This document shows, piece by piece, positions 40,611 through 52,740 of a stretch of 64,000 nucleotides of DNA (positions within the stretch are counted from its first letter, which is position 1; each line of letters starts with the position of its first letter). Origin of the DNA: Prorocentrum cordatum (Eukaryota; Sar; Dinophyceae; Prorocentrales; Prorocentraceae); NCBI GenBank assembly GCA_963575745.1, contig CAUYUJ010009491.1, positions 343,936 to 407,935 on the forward strand. The letters are read 5' to 3'. The notes under the pieces were generated by a model. The model saw only the letters and a program-made list of their open reading frames with translations, was not told the DNA's origin and did no database searches. The position numbers were made by a program, and so were the translations under genes.

Positions 40611-41270
40611 GGGTAGTGGATTGGGTCTTGTGGCGGGGTTGCCCCGAGACAGGTCCCGACCTGCCCCGGCGTGCCAGGCAGGACCTCACTTTTAAGTTTC
40701 ACCCCTCGTTTATCGTGCCGCCCATGGTGTTGTATCCATGGACGGTGTTGCCCAGCCTGCCTCTTATACAGAGTGGCCGCGCTGACGTTGTCAAGCTTGT
40801 GGCGAGGAGGGCATGACTCAGTCTGGGTCTCTCTTCGCCCCTTGGCCCTGGGCAGGAGGCTGGGGGCCTCTGGACTCCCCGACCTCTTGGCGTTGCTGGC
40901 AGCTCCCGGGTCCCGCTGCCAGTTCCGAGGATCAGCGTTGGACGCGTTTGTCATCTTGGAGGGACCTCGTATGTACCCTCCACGCCCTGTGGGCGGTGTC
41001 GGCAGCTGTGGACTGCCGCCTTTGACAAACATCGTCGGACGTCGTTTTGTTTCAGGGAGGGCACTCACAGAGTCCATCGTGGGCTGAACTGTCGCCCCCC
41101 TCGGTCCTGCCTGACGGTTCGCAGAGGAAAAAATCCTCCTCCTAGAATTACGGCCCCAGACACTCTCGCACAAGAATCGGCACCCCCTGGGAGGACCTCC
41201 TGGGCGGCTGGAAGTTGTGTGTCCGCGAAAAGGCTTGCTATCTTCGGTGGACGCTTCGCTCGCGCAAGTC
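40611..41270. other. GC-rich spacer, nothing assignable
   Basis: Non-repetitive sequence directly after the LINE tail. It may be its 3' untranslated region, but no A-rich tail is visible. Confidence 0.35.
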
Positions 41271-42130
41271 CCTCTCCTTCCTTCTCCTCCTCGTCCTCCT
41301 CCTCCTCATCATCCCCCCCTCCTCACACTCCTCCCTCCTCCTCACTCCTCTCTCATCCTCTCCTCCTCCTCCCTTCTCCTCTTCAACCCGCTTGCTCTCT
41401 CCTCCTCCTCCTCCTTCTCCTCCTCCTCCTCCTCCTCCTCCTCCTCCTCGTCCTCATCCTCCTCCTCATCTTCCCTCCTCCTCTCCGCGGCAGCACTCCT
41501 CCCGCTTCGCCGACTCGTACCAGAAGGGCCCACCTGTCGTTCGCATGCTGCCCACACGGCCTGGGACTCCGCTCGTGCCCGCTGGCCCTAAGAAGCGCAA
41601 GAGGCAGAAGCACCCCGCCCTGCCGCGAGCGCCTTCCAGCTTCTTGTGGAAGTACCTGTCGCCCGGCATGGCACCTCGCGCGCGCGGGCCGAGCAGAGAG
41701 GGGGGCCTCTCCTCTCCCCCCCGCTGCCCCTGCCGCCGTTCCCGGTCCTGCTCGCCCTCCCGCCGCGGCCGAGCCCACAGATCCCTCATGCTGCTCCTTT
41801 GCGTCCTCCCCGTGGTCCTCCGCTTCTGGACCCAGGCTCCAAGGCCTGCCTCTGCTGCTCCAATTATGGCTCGGGGTGCGTCCCCAGTCGGGCTCCGACT
41901 GAGGGTCAGGCTGTGGCTGCAGCTCTTCCTCCTCCTGCTCCTCCTCCTTCTCCTCCGTGTCCTCTCTCATCGTGTCCTCCCCGCCCTCCCCAGGAGGAGT
42001 GGAAGGGGGAAGGGGGGAAGGAGGGAGAGCTCCTTCTGGACGGCTACCTTGTTTTGCTGTTTTGTTGCTTCTCTCTCTCTCTCTCTCTTTTTTTTTTCTC
42101 TCTCTCTCTCTCTCTCTCTGTACCGCTGCT
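41270..42130. repeat. CCT/TCC and CT low-complexity tracts
   Basis: CCT-type runs at 41280-41480, GCTCCTCCT at 41920-41960 and a (CT)n/T-run at 42067-42120. Open frames are compositional. Confidence 0.8.
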
Positions 42131-42620
42131 TGCCCCACTCCAGCCCTGTCTCGCTCCTGCTGTCTACCAAGAGGGAGGGGGCGTGTTACCCAAAAGAGCC
42201 ACCTGCGGGGGAGAGGCGCGCTCACGGGAGCCTGCTCGTGGGGGCACCATCGACCCGGCGCCGGCGGTGCTGGCACACCTCGCCGGGAGACCGGCGACAG
42301 GCCCGCGGGCGAGACTGCGAACTCCTGGGCGGGGCCGTCCGGCCCCCACTGCGTGATGGCGGGCGGGGGTCGCTTTGCATCCCCAGTCCCCCATCCGAGC
42401 CCGTCGCCCCCCAGGCACCAAGAGGCAGCCAAGCACACCACCAGACAAGCAAGAGAGGCCAGGAGGCCTCTGGACAGCCCGAATTAGGCGCCAGCGAGGA
42501 CACCAAGAGCCCAAGACGGCCGAATAATTGTGTTGATCACCTAAGAACATCGTAAAACGCCACCGAGAGGGCAACGCAAATCCAACAACAGTGTTTTGAC
42601 TGCGCTTTTTCCATCTGTCC
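42130..42620. other. Mixed GC-rich spacer
   Basis: No gene or repeat boundary that I can defend. Confidence 0.35.
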
Positions 42621-42624
42621 CATG

Positions 42625-42920
42625 ATTAGCCCCCCAAGAGGCTCCAAGATGCCTGGAAAACGCCCCCCATAATCCATCATAGTTTGCCCACGACTGCCTC
42701 AATGTGGCCCCCAAAGGCCGTCAGACGTCGCCCAAACAGACCAGGATGACCCACCAAAAGGCCCCCAAAACGGCCACGCCCCAAGATGAGCGCTCAGGCC
42801 CCGACGCAAGCCCGAGATTGCCCAGACTGGCCTGAGAATGACCCCCTTGGGCCCCGAGATGCCTCGAGCGGACCCGGGATGGCTCAGGATGGCCTCGAGC
42901 CCGAGAGCGTAAACTGGCAA
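42625..42920 (+). repeat. CCAAGAGGCC-family dispersed repeat
   Basis: Words CCCCCAAGAGGCTCCAAGA, GGCCCCCAAAACGGCC and GCCCCGAGATG; same family as 8440-9015 and 60270-62460. Confidence 0.55.
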
Positions 42921-42989
42921 CAGAACGGGCCAGCCAAGGAGCCAGCGGCAGAGGGCGCAGCCCCTTCGCATGGCCAGCTCCACACGAAA

Positions 42990-43450
42990 TACCTATACGA
43001 CCACCCTTCGGGTGATAAGGAGGTTGTAGGGGGGGGTAGAGGGGGGGGAACCAACATCTGACTCAATCGATCTCACTTTCGATCTCACTCAACAGGACAC
43101 CGCGTGACACCACTGGACACTCGTCGATCTCACTATCAATCTCACTACCTACACGACCACCCTTCAGGTGCTAAGGAGGTTCGGGGGGGAGGAACCAAGG
43201 TCTCACTCGATCGGTCTCACTAACGATCTCACTATCGATCTCACTATCGGTCTCGCTCGATCGATCTCACTCGATCGATCTCACAATCGATCTCAGTCGA
43301 TCTATTTCGATCGATCGATCTCACAATCGATATGACTATCGATCTCCCAATCGATATCATAATCGATCTCACTATCGATCCCGCAATCAATATCACATTC
43401 GGTCGCACTATCGATCTCACTATCGATGTCACAATCGATCTCACAATTAA
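42990..43450. repeat. 153-bp duplication and (TCTCACTATCGA)n array
   Basis: A block with ACGACCACCCTTCGGGTG at 42999 recurs at 43152 with CAGGTG. From 43200 to 43450 the sequence is a 12-bp unit, TCTCACTATCGA, drifting to CACAATCGATCT. The same words return at 45000-45270 among GGGACACC repeats. Confidence 0.8.
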
Positions 43451-43637
43451 CGTCATCATCATCAACATCATCGTCACCAACGTCATCAACATCATCATCA
43501 TCATTATCATCATCATCATCATCATCATCATCATCGGGACACCGTCATCATCACCACATCACCATCATCGCCAACATCATCATCATCACCATCATCAACA
43601 TTATCATCATCACCGGGACACCATCATCATCATCATC

Positions 43638-43669
<32 letters not shown>

Positions 43670-44367
43670 CATCATCATCAGCATCGAAACACCATCATCA
43701 TCATCATCACCATCATCATCGGAACACCACCATCATCATCATCACCATCATCATCTCATCATCACCATGAACAACACCATCAACATCATCATCATCGGGG
43801 CACCATCATCATCAGCAGCGCCATCATCATCATCAACATCATCATCATTGTGCCACCATCATCATCGTCACCATCATCATCATCATCAGCATCATCATCA
43901 CCATCATCATGATCATCGGGACACCATCATCATCATCATCAACAACATCAGCATCATCACCATCACCGGGCCACCATCATCATCATCACCACATCATCAT
44001 CCTCATCAACAACATCATAATCACCATCATCATCGGGGCACCATCGTCGTCATCACCATCATCCTCGGGACACCATCATCATCACCATCATCATCATCAT
44101 CAACAGCATCATCATCAACCTCATCATCATCATCACCATCATCGGTACACCATCATCATCATTATTATCATCTTCATCATCGTCATCATCAACTCATCAC
44201 CATCTCACTATCTTCAACATCATCAGGCTCATCAACATCATCATCGGGACACCATCATCATCATCACCAGCAACATCACCATCATCAACATCATCATCGG
44301 GACACCATCAGCATCCCACCATCACCACCATCATCATCATCATCATGAACATCGTCAACATCGTCAA

Positions 44368-44413
<46 letters not shown>

Positions 44414-44531
44414 GTCATCATCGGGACACCATCTTCATCAGCCCCATTACCATCGTCACCATCATCATCATCATCAACATCTTCGACACCATCGACATTA
44501 TCATCATCATCATCATCATCATCATCAGCAG

Positions 44532-44622
<91 letters not shown>
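43451..44622. repeat. 1.2-kb (CAT/ATC)n satellite with GGGACACCATC islands
   Basis: ATC/CAT trinucleotides throughout, nearly pure at 44520-44622, punctuated about every 80-120 bp by CGGGACACCATC or CGGGGCACCATC. The island word is also the core of the array to the right, suggesting the two arose together. Frames read poly-His, poly-Ile or poly-Ser and are not genes. Confidence 0.92.
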
Positions 44623-45745
44623 GGGACACCGACGGGACACCGGCGGGACACCGGCGGGATACCACGGGCCATCGTCCCCCGGAAAGGAATCATTTGGTCC
44701 GGCCGCGCCTCAGCCGGAGGCGGGACACCAGCGGGACACCGCGGGCCACCGGCCCCCGGAAAGGAATCATTTGGTCCGGCCGCGCCTCAGCCGGAGGAGA
44801 TTCTCTTCTCGCCCGCCCACGCAGCTGCGCCCCGCCCGCACGCACGGCACGCACGAACACGAAACCGATTTCCCGGTAGGGGGGCTCTCCGTTCCACTCC
44901 GATCTCACCCCCTCACCTCCGATCGAGTTCACTCAAGGGGAGACCACAGGACACCACGGGGCACCACGGGGCACCGCGGGACACCGCGGGACACCTCTCG
45001 ATCTCACTATCAATCTCACTATCGATCTCTTTATCGATCGCACTCAACGGGACACCCTAAGATACCACGAGACACCACGGGACACCACATCGATGTCACT
45101 ATCGATCTCACTATCGATCTCACTGTCGATCTCACTCAACGGAACACCACGGGACACAGGTCGATCCCACTATCAATCTCGCTTTTGGGACACTACGGGA
45201 CACGACGGGACACCCCGGGGCACCACATCGGTCTCAGTATCGATCACACTATCGATCACACTATCGATCTCACTCAATGGGACACCACGGGCCACCACGG
45301 GCCACCACGGGACACCGCGGGACACCACGGGACACCGCGGGACACCGCGAGCCACCACCGTACGGGCGAGAGGGGGAAAATCATTTGTCTTGACTTCTTG
45401 ACTTCGCCCTAGCAACGGCGGACACCACGTGACACCACGGGACACCACGGGGCACCGCGGGCCACCGCTGGACGGACAGACGGACGGGGGAGACTCATTT
45501 GTCTTGATTTCGCCCTGGCAACGGCGGACACCACGGGACACCACGGGACTCCACAAGGCACCGCGGGCCACCGCCGGACGGACGGACGGACGGCCGGGGA
45601 AGGATCATTTGTCTTGACTTCGCCCTAGCAACCGCGGACACCACGGGACACCACGGGACACAACGGAACACCGCGGGACACCGCTAGGGCCACCGCCGGA
45701 CAGACGGACGAACGTGGGAGAATCATTTGTCATTTACTTCGCCCT
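44623..45745. repeat. GGGACACC array with 79-bp and ~115-bp higher-order units
   Basis: CACCACGGGACACCGCGGGACACC words alternate with (TCTCACTATCGA) stretches. AAAGGAATCATTTGGTCC plus a CAGCCGGAG tail is duplicated at 44678 and 44757 (79-bp period). ATCATTTGTCTTGACTT plus CGCCCTAGCAACGGCGGAC is repeated at about 45380, 45493, 45604 and 45722 (111-118 bp apart). Confidence 0.85.
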
Positions 45746-46985
45746 GGCAACGGCGGGTTCATTCCACTCGCGCGCTCACGCAGCTTCGCCTCGCCCGCAC
45801 GCACGACACGACCGAAACGAAACGATTTCCCAGTTGGGGGTCTCCGTTCCGCTGCGATCCCACCCCCCAACCTCCGATGAGTTCCAAAAGGTTGAGATCT
45901 CACTCTCGCTTCCGCCGCAGGGGTGCCCCCGTTTAACTCTCACGTCCGCCGGCTTTCCGTCGCGGACGACATGTCAACCTCTCGACCCCTCGAAAGTGGG
46001 GCCTTTTTCTGGAACGCCCTATACATGATCAGGGGGCGGGCCCCGCCCCCCCCCTCCCCACACCCAGCGCTAATGGGATCGGGTATCCCCCCACTGACCC
46101 CCCCCGTGGGTGTGGTGTGGTGCTGTGGGTGTTGAATGGTGCTGCGGTGCCCCCCCCACGCCCCGTCGGTCTAGTCAGTATGTTGCCGTGGTGTGTGGTC
46201 TTTCAGGGAACGGGATGGCAGCAACCTCGCAGCGAACGAGGGCGGCCTCCAGGAGGGGTCCAGAGGTCGCCACCGTCGTCGTCGTCGTCGTCGTCGTCGA
46301 CGTCGTCGCCCTCGTCGTCGACATCCTTCCCCCACCCCTTCTGGTTGGGGGGGGGGGTCGTGAACCCTCGACCCGGGATCATGTGTATTTATGTATGTAT
46401 CTATGTCTGTTTGCATGGATATATGTATACGTAAAAGAGAACGCGTTTCACGGGCGCTTCCCTTGGGGACATTCGGCGGCGCGTTTCGAACCAGTGGTTG
46501 GGCCCCCCCCCAACACTCGGCGCCGTCGATCGAAACCAAGGGGATTCCCCTCCCCCTGACCCCCCCCCCTCCCGACCCCCCCGCCCCTCCCAGGGGGGAG
46601 GGGGGGTGTCAACCCCCCCCCCCCGGCGCTGGCGCCGGCGGAGCGGCCAGCAGCGCCGACGGCGTGGACGCAGCAACGATGACCAGAGAGGGCTCAGGGA
46701 AGGGAGGGAGGGGGGGGGGGGCGGCGCCGGCGCCAGCGCCGGCGCTGGCGGCGGCCAGCGGCCAGGCCAGCAGCGCCGACGGTGGAGACGCAGCAACGAT
46801 AACCAGAGAGGGCCAAGAGGCCGCAGAGTGGAAACACAAAGCGCCATATCGAGCCCTCGCCCCCCCAAGGCCACCGAGAGACCCTTAGGAAGGTCCAGCA
46901 GGCTTCACAAATTCTCTTCAGACGCCCCCGAGACCCCCCTGACGAGACCTCAAGAGGCATCCATTAGAACTTTGACCCAAAGCCA
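45746..46985. other. GC-rich spacer with G/C runs and GTC microsatellite
   Basis: C-runs at 46040-46070 and 46600-46625, (GTC)n at 46265-46325, and a GGCGCCGGCGCCAGCGCC-type patch at 46715-46750. The duplicated phrase GCCAGCAGCGCCGACGG (46646, 46767) is followed by GACGCAGCAACGAT. No gene is supported. Confidence 0.55.
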
Positions 46986-46989
46986 AAAC

Positions 46990-47660
46990 ACGGAGGCGGG
47001 AAGACCCACTACCACCACCACCACCACCAGCACCACAAAGCACCACACCACCACCACCAACACCACAACCACCAGCACCACCACCACCACCACAACCCAC
47101 CACCACCACAACCACCACCATCACCACAAACCACCACACCACCACAGACACCAAACGCGCCACCACCACCACCACCACAAACCATCACAAGCCACCACAA
47201 CCACCACAACCACCACCACAAACCACCACACCACCACCACCGCCACCACCCACCACCACAACAACCACCACCACCAAAACCCACCACCACCGCCACAAAC
47301 CACCACACCACCACCGCCACAACAACGGCCACCACCACCACAATCCACCACCCCACCACCACCATCACCGCCACCACCACCACCACCAGCACCACCTCCA
47401 CAACCCACCACGACCACCACCGCCACCACCAACACGACCACAAACCACCACACCACAGCAAGCACCATCACCGCCACCACCACCACCACAACCCACCACC
47501 ACCACCACCAAAGCACCTCAACACCACCACCACAACCACCCACCACCACAACAACCACCACCACCACAACAAATCACCACACCAACACCACCACATCATC
47601 AACAACAACAGCAACAGCAACAGCAACATCAACAACAACAGCAACAACAACAACAATTAC
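46990..47660. repeat. (CCA/CAC)n satellite grading into (CAA)n
   Basis: CCACCACCA and ACAACCACC words across about 600 bp, becoming ACAACAACAGCAA at 47590-47655. Encodes poly-Thr, poly-His or poly-Pro and is not coding. The same sequence type recurs at 48419-48790. Confidence 0.9.
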
Positions 47661-48415
47661 TAGCACGTGGGGACACTCCGTTCTCACCAGTGCCAGGGTT
47701 TTCATAGGAGGCGGGCAATACCCCCACTTTGTGGGGGGGCCGGTTCAAGCTCTACCAAATTTCCAAACGACTCTTCGCCACCACCCACACCCAGCTTCCC
47801 GCCCTATGACGTTCGGACACTTCACTTCGTGGCATGCGGACGACCGTGGCTACTATTCAGGGCCCCGCGGCCGACGACGACGGCGTGCGCGCGCGAAGAA
47901 AAAACGAATGTGTCCCGCATGGTATTATTTGACAGGGATGATGGCCCTGGCAGGTGCGCAACCGTTGTTGCAGAAGTTCGAAAAAGTTGCTCGCAAAAGC
48001 CCGTTTGACAGAAATGTTTAAAAAGTGTTGGGTTTCCTACGAATCCGCAAGAGCGCGCGGGATGAAATTTTGACAATTTTCGTTTTGAAAAACCATTGGT
48101 TTTTTGATGTTTTTATGTTAAAATCGCTACGAACACTAAGGTTTTGGAAGGATTTCGTCTTGCGCGCGCGAATGTCCACTTTACCTTATTTTTTGCAAGG
48201 GATTATTGAAGTTTGGTTATGTTAGAACAAGAAATGTCCACTTTAACTTATTTGTTGCAAGGGAAAACCGATCGTAACAACACAACCGGATCTGGATGAC
48301 ATCGTTTTGCCTGAGACTTCCAAACGAAAATGGTGAAAACGTGGCTGCGGCCTAGGCGCGGCGGGGGGGCCATGCACCAGGGGTCCCAACAATAATTATT
48401 CTTTAGAAGTAATAA
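47661..48415. other. Spacer between two CCA arrays, AT-richer than surroundings
   Basis: Bases 48000-48300 are unusually AT-rich for this window, with TTTTGAAAAACC and GGTTTTTTGATG words. The phrase AATGTCCACTTTA plus CTTATTT is repeated at 48170-48190 and 48233-48250, each followed by TTGCAAGGG. No gene is recognised. Confidence 0.45.
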
Positions 48416-48418
48416 TGT

Positions 48419-48420
48419 TC

Positions 48421-48455
<35 letters not shown>

Positions 48456-48790
48456 CCACAACCACAACAACTACCACACCACCACCACAACCCACCATTA
48501 CCACAACCACTACCACAACCAGAACCACCACGACAAACCACCACACCACCACCGCTACCACCGCCACCACCACAACCCACCACAACCACAACTACCACCA
48601 CCACCACCAGAAACCACCACACCACCGCCACAACCCACCACCACCGGCACCACCACCACCACGACAGCACCAACACCACCACCAACCACCACACCACCAC
48701 TGCCACCACCACCACCACCACAACTGCCACAACCACCACCACCATCACCACCACAGCCCACCACCACCACAACCACCACCACCACCTCAG
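48419..48790. repeat. (CAA)n to (CCA)n satellite
   Basis: Starts as pure (CAA)n at 48420-48455 and passes into ACCACCACC/ACAACCACC. It is the mirror of the array at 46990-47660, which ends in CAA, so the two look like an inverted or split pair around 47661-48415. Confidence 0.88.
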
Positions 48791-49628
48791 AGAAGCCCCA
48801 AGAAACGCCAACGACGCGGCCAGGAGGCTTCACAAATGCCTTTCAGAGACCTTCGAGAACCCTCCGACGAGATCCCAGCAGGCATCCATTAGAGTCGGGG
48901 ATGGACAGACCCCCTTTAGTAAAACGTGGTGTAGTGAAAACGACCTGAGGCCCAAACCTGGCGGGCGCAAGCCTGGAAAATAACGGCCACGTCGCCCTCT
49001 CGAGAACCGAAAACGGACAATTCACTAATCGACGTGTCAGTGTTGGGGGCTCTGTCCACCCCCGATAGAACTTTGACCCAAAACCACCGTCGTCCTCGTC
49101 GACGCTCCCCGCCGCCGCCGCCAGCCGCCGCAGGCGGCGGCGCCGGCCCAGAAAAGGAAAACGTCGTCTTCATCGACGCTCCCCGCCGCCGCCGCCAGCC
49201 GCCGCCGACGCCCGCGCTGGCGCCGGCCCGAGGAGAAGGAGAGAGGAGGAGGGGGGGTTCGAACCCCCCCCTTCCATCCAGGGGCGGGGTCCGTTTCCAC
49301 CCCCCCTCCCCTCCAAGCAACCGCATAACGCGCTCTATATATGTATATGTATGTGTATATATATACACACACAATTTTCTATAAATATATCCGCCGGCCC
49401 CCTTGTGGGGCCACCAGGCTGTAGGCGCGGGTTCGCAGTTTCCAGTACCAGTTGTAGCTTGTAGTTTCCAGTGTTACAGTTCTGCTTCTTGCTGGTTACT
49501 GTAACTAGTTGACTTCTTGCTGGTTATTGTAACTAGTTGATTGACCGCGCGAGGGGGGGGAGGCCCAAACAAGACTTTTAGCACCCCCTGGGCGCGTTGT
49601 CTGAATTGCTGGGGGGGCTCGAAATCGA
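48791..49628. other. GC-rich spacer with duplicated GCCGCC block and TA tract
   Basis: GACGCTCCCCGCCGCCGCC is duplicated at 49103 and 49175. G/C runs lie at 49245-49310. A TATATGTATATGTATGTG tract is at 49336-49365. TTCTTGCTGGTTA plus TGTAACTAGTTGA repeats at 49486 and 49513. No gene is recognised. Confidence 0.5.
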
Positions 49629-49937
49629 CACCCCTCACGCAGATCCGCGGGGTCAGGGTCCAAAAACACAGGGGATTTGCCACATTTCTGAAATTCGGTG
49701 CCACCCCTCACGCAGATCCGCGGGGTCAGGGTCCAAAAACACATGGGATTTGCCACATTTCTGAAATTCGGTGCCACCCCTCACGCAGATCCGCGGGGTC
49801 AGGGTCCAAAAACACAGGGGATTTGCCACATTTCTGAAATTCGGTGCCACCCCTCACGCAGATCCGCGGGGTCAGGGTCCAAAAACACAGGGGATTTGCC
49901 ACATTTCTGCAATTCGATGCCACCCCTCACGCACATC
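49629..49937. repeat. 73-bp tandem repeat, four full copies
   Basis: Units start at 49629, 49702, 49775 and 49848 with CACCCCTCACGCAGATCCGC; a fifth starts at 49921 and breaks off after about 17 bases. The four are almost identical (ACAGGGG versus ACATGGG in unit two, TGCAATTCGAT at the end of unit four), which points to recent amplification. Two copies of ATCGCAAGG(C/T)GTGGTAACC follow at 49937-50005. Confidence 0.95.
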
Positions 49938-50201
49938 CATCGCAAGGCGTGGTAACCCAAACTGCGAGAACTCCCTCGGCCCTGTAATCGCAAGGTGTGG
50001 TAACCAAGCCCGTAAACCATACACGTCTTACCAATCGCCACGTCTTACCCTCTGTGATGAGTTGGTTTTGCTGACTGCGAATCGGCTTCGCATGAAGTTT
50101 CGATACTGCTTCACGACAGCGCCAAGGCCTCATGACTTAGCTCTTCCATGGCCCATTCTCCGAGAGAGGGGGCCGGCGGCAGGGGGCGAAGCCCTTACGG
50201 A

Positions 50202-50232
<31 letters not shown>

Positions 50233-50510
50233 GTATATATATGTATGTATGCATACATTGGCTGCATTGGCGCTTAGCGCCATGCACCTTGGTCTTTGAA
50301 TATTGGCATGCAGGCGGAAGTCGCGGCGGAAGGGCAGGAACATAAAGGAGAACAACAAGCGATAACTCCTCGTTGCCTTGTCTGGCATCGTCGTCATAAT
50401 CATGTAATTCGGCACCCTTCCCTCATGATACCTCTTGCTCTCCCTCACTCGCCCTCCCTTGCGAATCATGCCCCATCCTCCCCTGCCCTTGCTGCGGAAC
50501 TTTCTGCTTG
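49938..50510. other. Spacer with TA microsatellite
   Basis: (TA)n/(TATG)n at 50204-50253. I see no tRNA or other RNA gene that I can support. Confidence 0.45.
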
Positions 50511-51120
50511 GAGAGCTCCTTGGGGGCCGCACGAGAGTTTTACCGGGCTCCTTGCGGCCTCCTGGAGGCCCCCTGGGCGCCTCCTGGGGGTCTCTGGGGG
50601 ATCCCTCGAGCCACCCAGCTTCCAACTGCGGTCTCCCCGGACGGCTAGGTCACGACTTGGAACGCTGCGGGGGGCGACTTGACGCCATCTTGGGCCGTCA
50701 TGGGGCTCTCTTCGGACCGTCTCGGGGCCCTGTGAGGCCGCTTTGGGGGTCTCTTGGACTGCCTGGAACCCTTTTCGGATAGGTTCGGCATGATTTTCGG
50801 GCATCTTGGGCGGTCTCGGACGCCTGGGAAACCGAAGAACTGAGCATTCCCCCAAACCACACAAAAACAAGTGATAATCAATATTTTTCTGCATTTCGGA
50901 AGCCTCTTGGGAATGTGTTTCGGGTCGTCTTCGGGCGTCTGGTGGGTGGTTGGGGCCTCTTGGGGCCCTCGGGGGGCCGTTCGGCCGCCCTCCGGACCGA
51001 TTTGGGCCCGCTGCCTGGGCCCCTCGTGGGCTTCCAGGAGCTCCCAAAAGCCCGGGGGACCTTCGACAAGGGCGTCCTGGAAGCCGCCGGGGCCAGGGAT
51101 CCAGAGGGTCCCATTTAGGG
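50510..51120 (-). repeat. CCAAGAGGCC-family dispersed repeat, reverse orientation
   Basis: Plus strand reads GGGCGCCTCCTGGGGGTCTC and CTTGGGCCGTCATGGGGC, the complement of the family words. An AT-richer core at 50850-50910 (AACAAGTGATAATCAATATTT) sits in the middle, as in other copies. Confidence 0.6.
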
Positions 51121-51159
51121 GGGGGGCTCGCAGGGTCCCAGATTGCAGAACTATAGAAA

Positions 51160-51340
51160 ATGAACACACACGCAACACACACACACAACTCACACAACAC
51201 ACACACACAACACACACAACACACATACACAACCACAACGCACAACACAACACACACAACACACACAACACACACACAACACACACACAACACACACACA
51301 ACACACATAACACACAGCACACAGCACACAACACACACAT
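51160..51340. repeat. (ACACACAAC)n microsatellite
   Basis: CACACAACACACA words over about 180 bp, with an AT-rich tail at 51335-51400. Confidence 0.92.
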
Positions 51341-51660
51341 TTAACATTATACTTATAACTAGATATAACTATTCATACAAGTATATACGCATATATGAGA
51401 GAGCGTGATCCACCGCCGCTATACTATAGAAGATTCCCCCCCTCTTCCTCCGGAACCCGGGGGTCGCCCCCCCCTCCGAAAATCCCCCCCCCTGTTCGAA
51501 CACCCCCTCCCCCCCCTTCCCCCGACAACTCTCCCCCCCTAACCCCTCCCCCCCCTCCGCCCCCCCTTCTCCGGAAAACTGGGGAGGGGTCACTACCAGT
51601 TCGAATCCCCCTTCCCCCCTCCCCTTCAAAAAAACCGAGGGGGGGTCACTACCCGTTCGA
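51341..51660. other. C-rich spacer
   Basis: CCCCCCTCC and CGGAAAACTGGGG words. The phrase GGGGTCACTACC plus (A/C)GTTCGAA repeats at 51585 and 51642 and again, inverted, at 52808-52885. No gene. Confidence 0.5.
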
Positions 51661-52740
51661 ACCCCCCCCCCTCGCCACCAGCAAAAGACTCCCAGGTCCC
51701 CACCACCGTCCTCACCACCGCCCTCACCGCTGTCCCCACCACCACCGTCCCCACCACTGTCCCCACTGTTCCCACCACTGTCACCACTGTCCCAACCAAT
51801 GCCCCCATCACCGTCGCACTGCCCCCACTGTCCCCACCAATGTCTTTCACCACTGTCCTCACCACGGTTCCACTCCCCACGGTCCCAACTGTCCCCACCT
51901 CTGTACCACCGTCCTCACTGTCCCCTCCACTGTCCCACTGTCCCCACTGACCACGCCGCTGTCTCACTGAGCTGCCCCACTGTTCCCACCACCGTCCCTC
52001 TGTCTCCATTGTCCCCATCACTCTCCCCACTGTACCACTGTCCCGTTGTCCCACCACCGTCCTCACCACCGCCCTCACCACTATCCCCACCACCACCATC
52101 CCCTTCACTATCCCACTGTCCCCACCACTGTCCCGGTGTACCCTGACCGCTGTCCCCACCACCACCGTCCGCACCACTGTCCCACTGTCCCCACTATCCC
52201 CAACACTGTCCCACTGTCCCCACTGTTCCCACCACTGTCCCACCTTTTCCCACCAGTGTCGCACTGTCCCCACTGTCCCCGCCATTGTCCCCACCACGAT
52301 CCCACTCTACCCACTGTCCCAACTGACCCCACCACTGTCCCACTGTCCCCACTGTCCCCACCACTGTCCCACTGCTCCCACTGTTCCCACTGTCCCCACC
52401 GCTGTCCCACTGCTGCCCTGCTGTCCACACTGTCCCCACCACTGTCTCACTGTCCCCACTGTCCCCACCACTCTCCCCACTGTACCACTGTACCACCACC
52501 GTCCTAACCACCGCTCTCACCACTGTCCCCACCACCACCGTCCCCACCACTGTCCCACTGCTGTCCCCACCACCGCCGTCCCCACCACTGTCCAACTGTC
52601 CCCATTGTCCCAACCACTGTCCCACCGTCCCCACTCCCCACCACTGTCGCACTGCCCCCACTGTTCCCACCACTGTCCCCACCACGGTCCCACTCTTCCC
52701 ACTGTCCCCACTCCCCACCACCATCCCCACCATCGTCACC
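51660..52740. repeat. 1.1-kb CCACTGTCCC satellite
   Basis: CCCCACCACTGTCCCACTGT words (about 9-24 bp units) throughout, with little unique sequence. Frames give repetitive Cys-Pro-His or Gly-Thr-Val peptides and are not genes. Confidence 0.92.

Noticed and set aside
43332-45412. Large frames of 338-383 codons over the CAT and GGGACACC arrays
   Set aside because: Translations are poly-His, poly-Ile, poly-Ser or repeated DTTGH-type peptides from satellites, with equal openness on several frames.
46498-48021. A 507-codon plus-strand frame
   Set aside because: Over half of it is poly-Thr and poly-His from the CCA array; the remainder has no recognisable domain.
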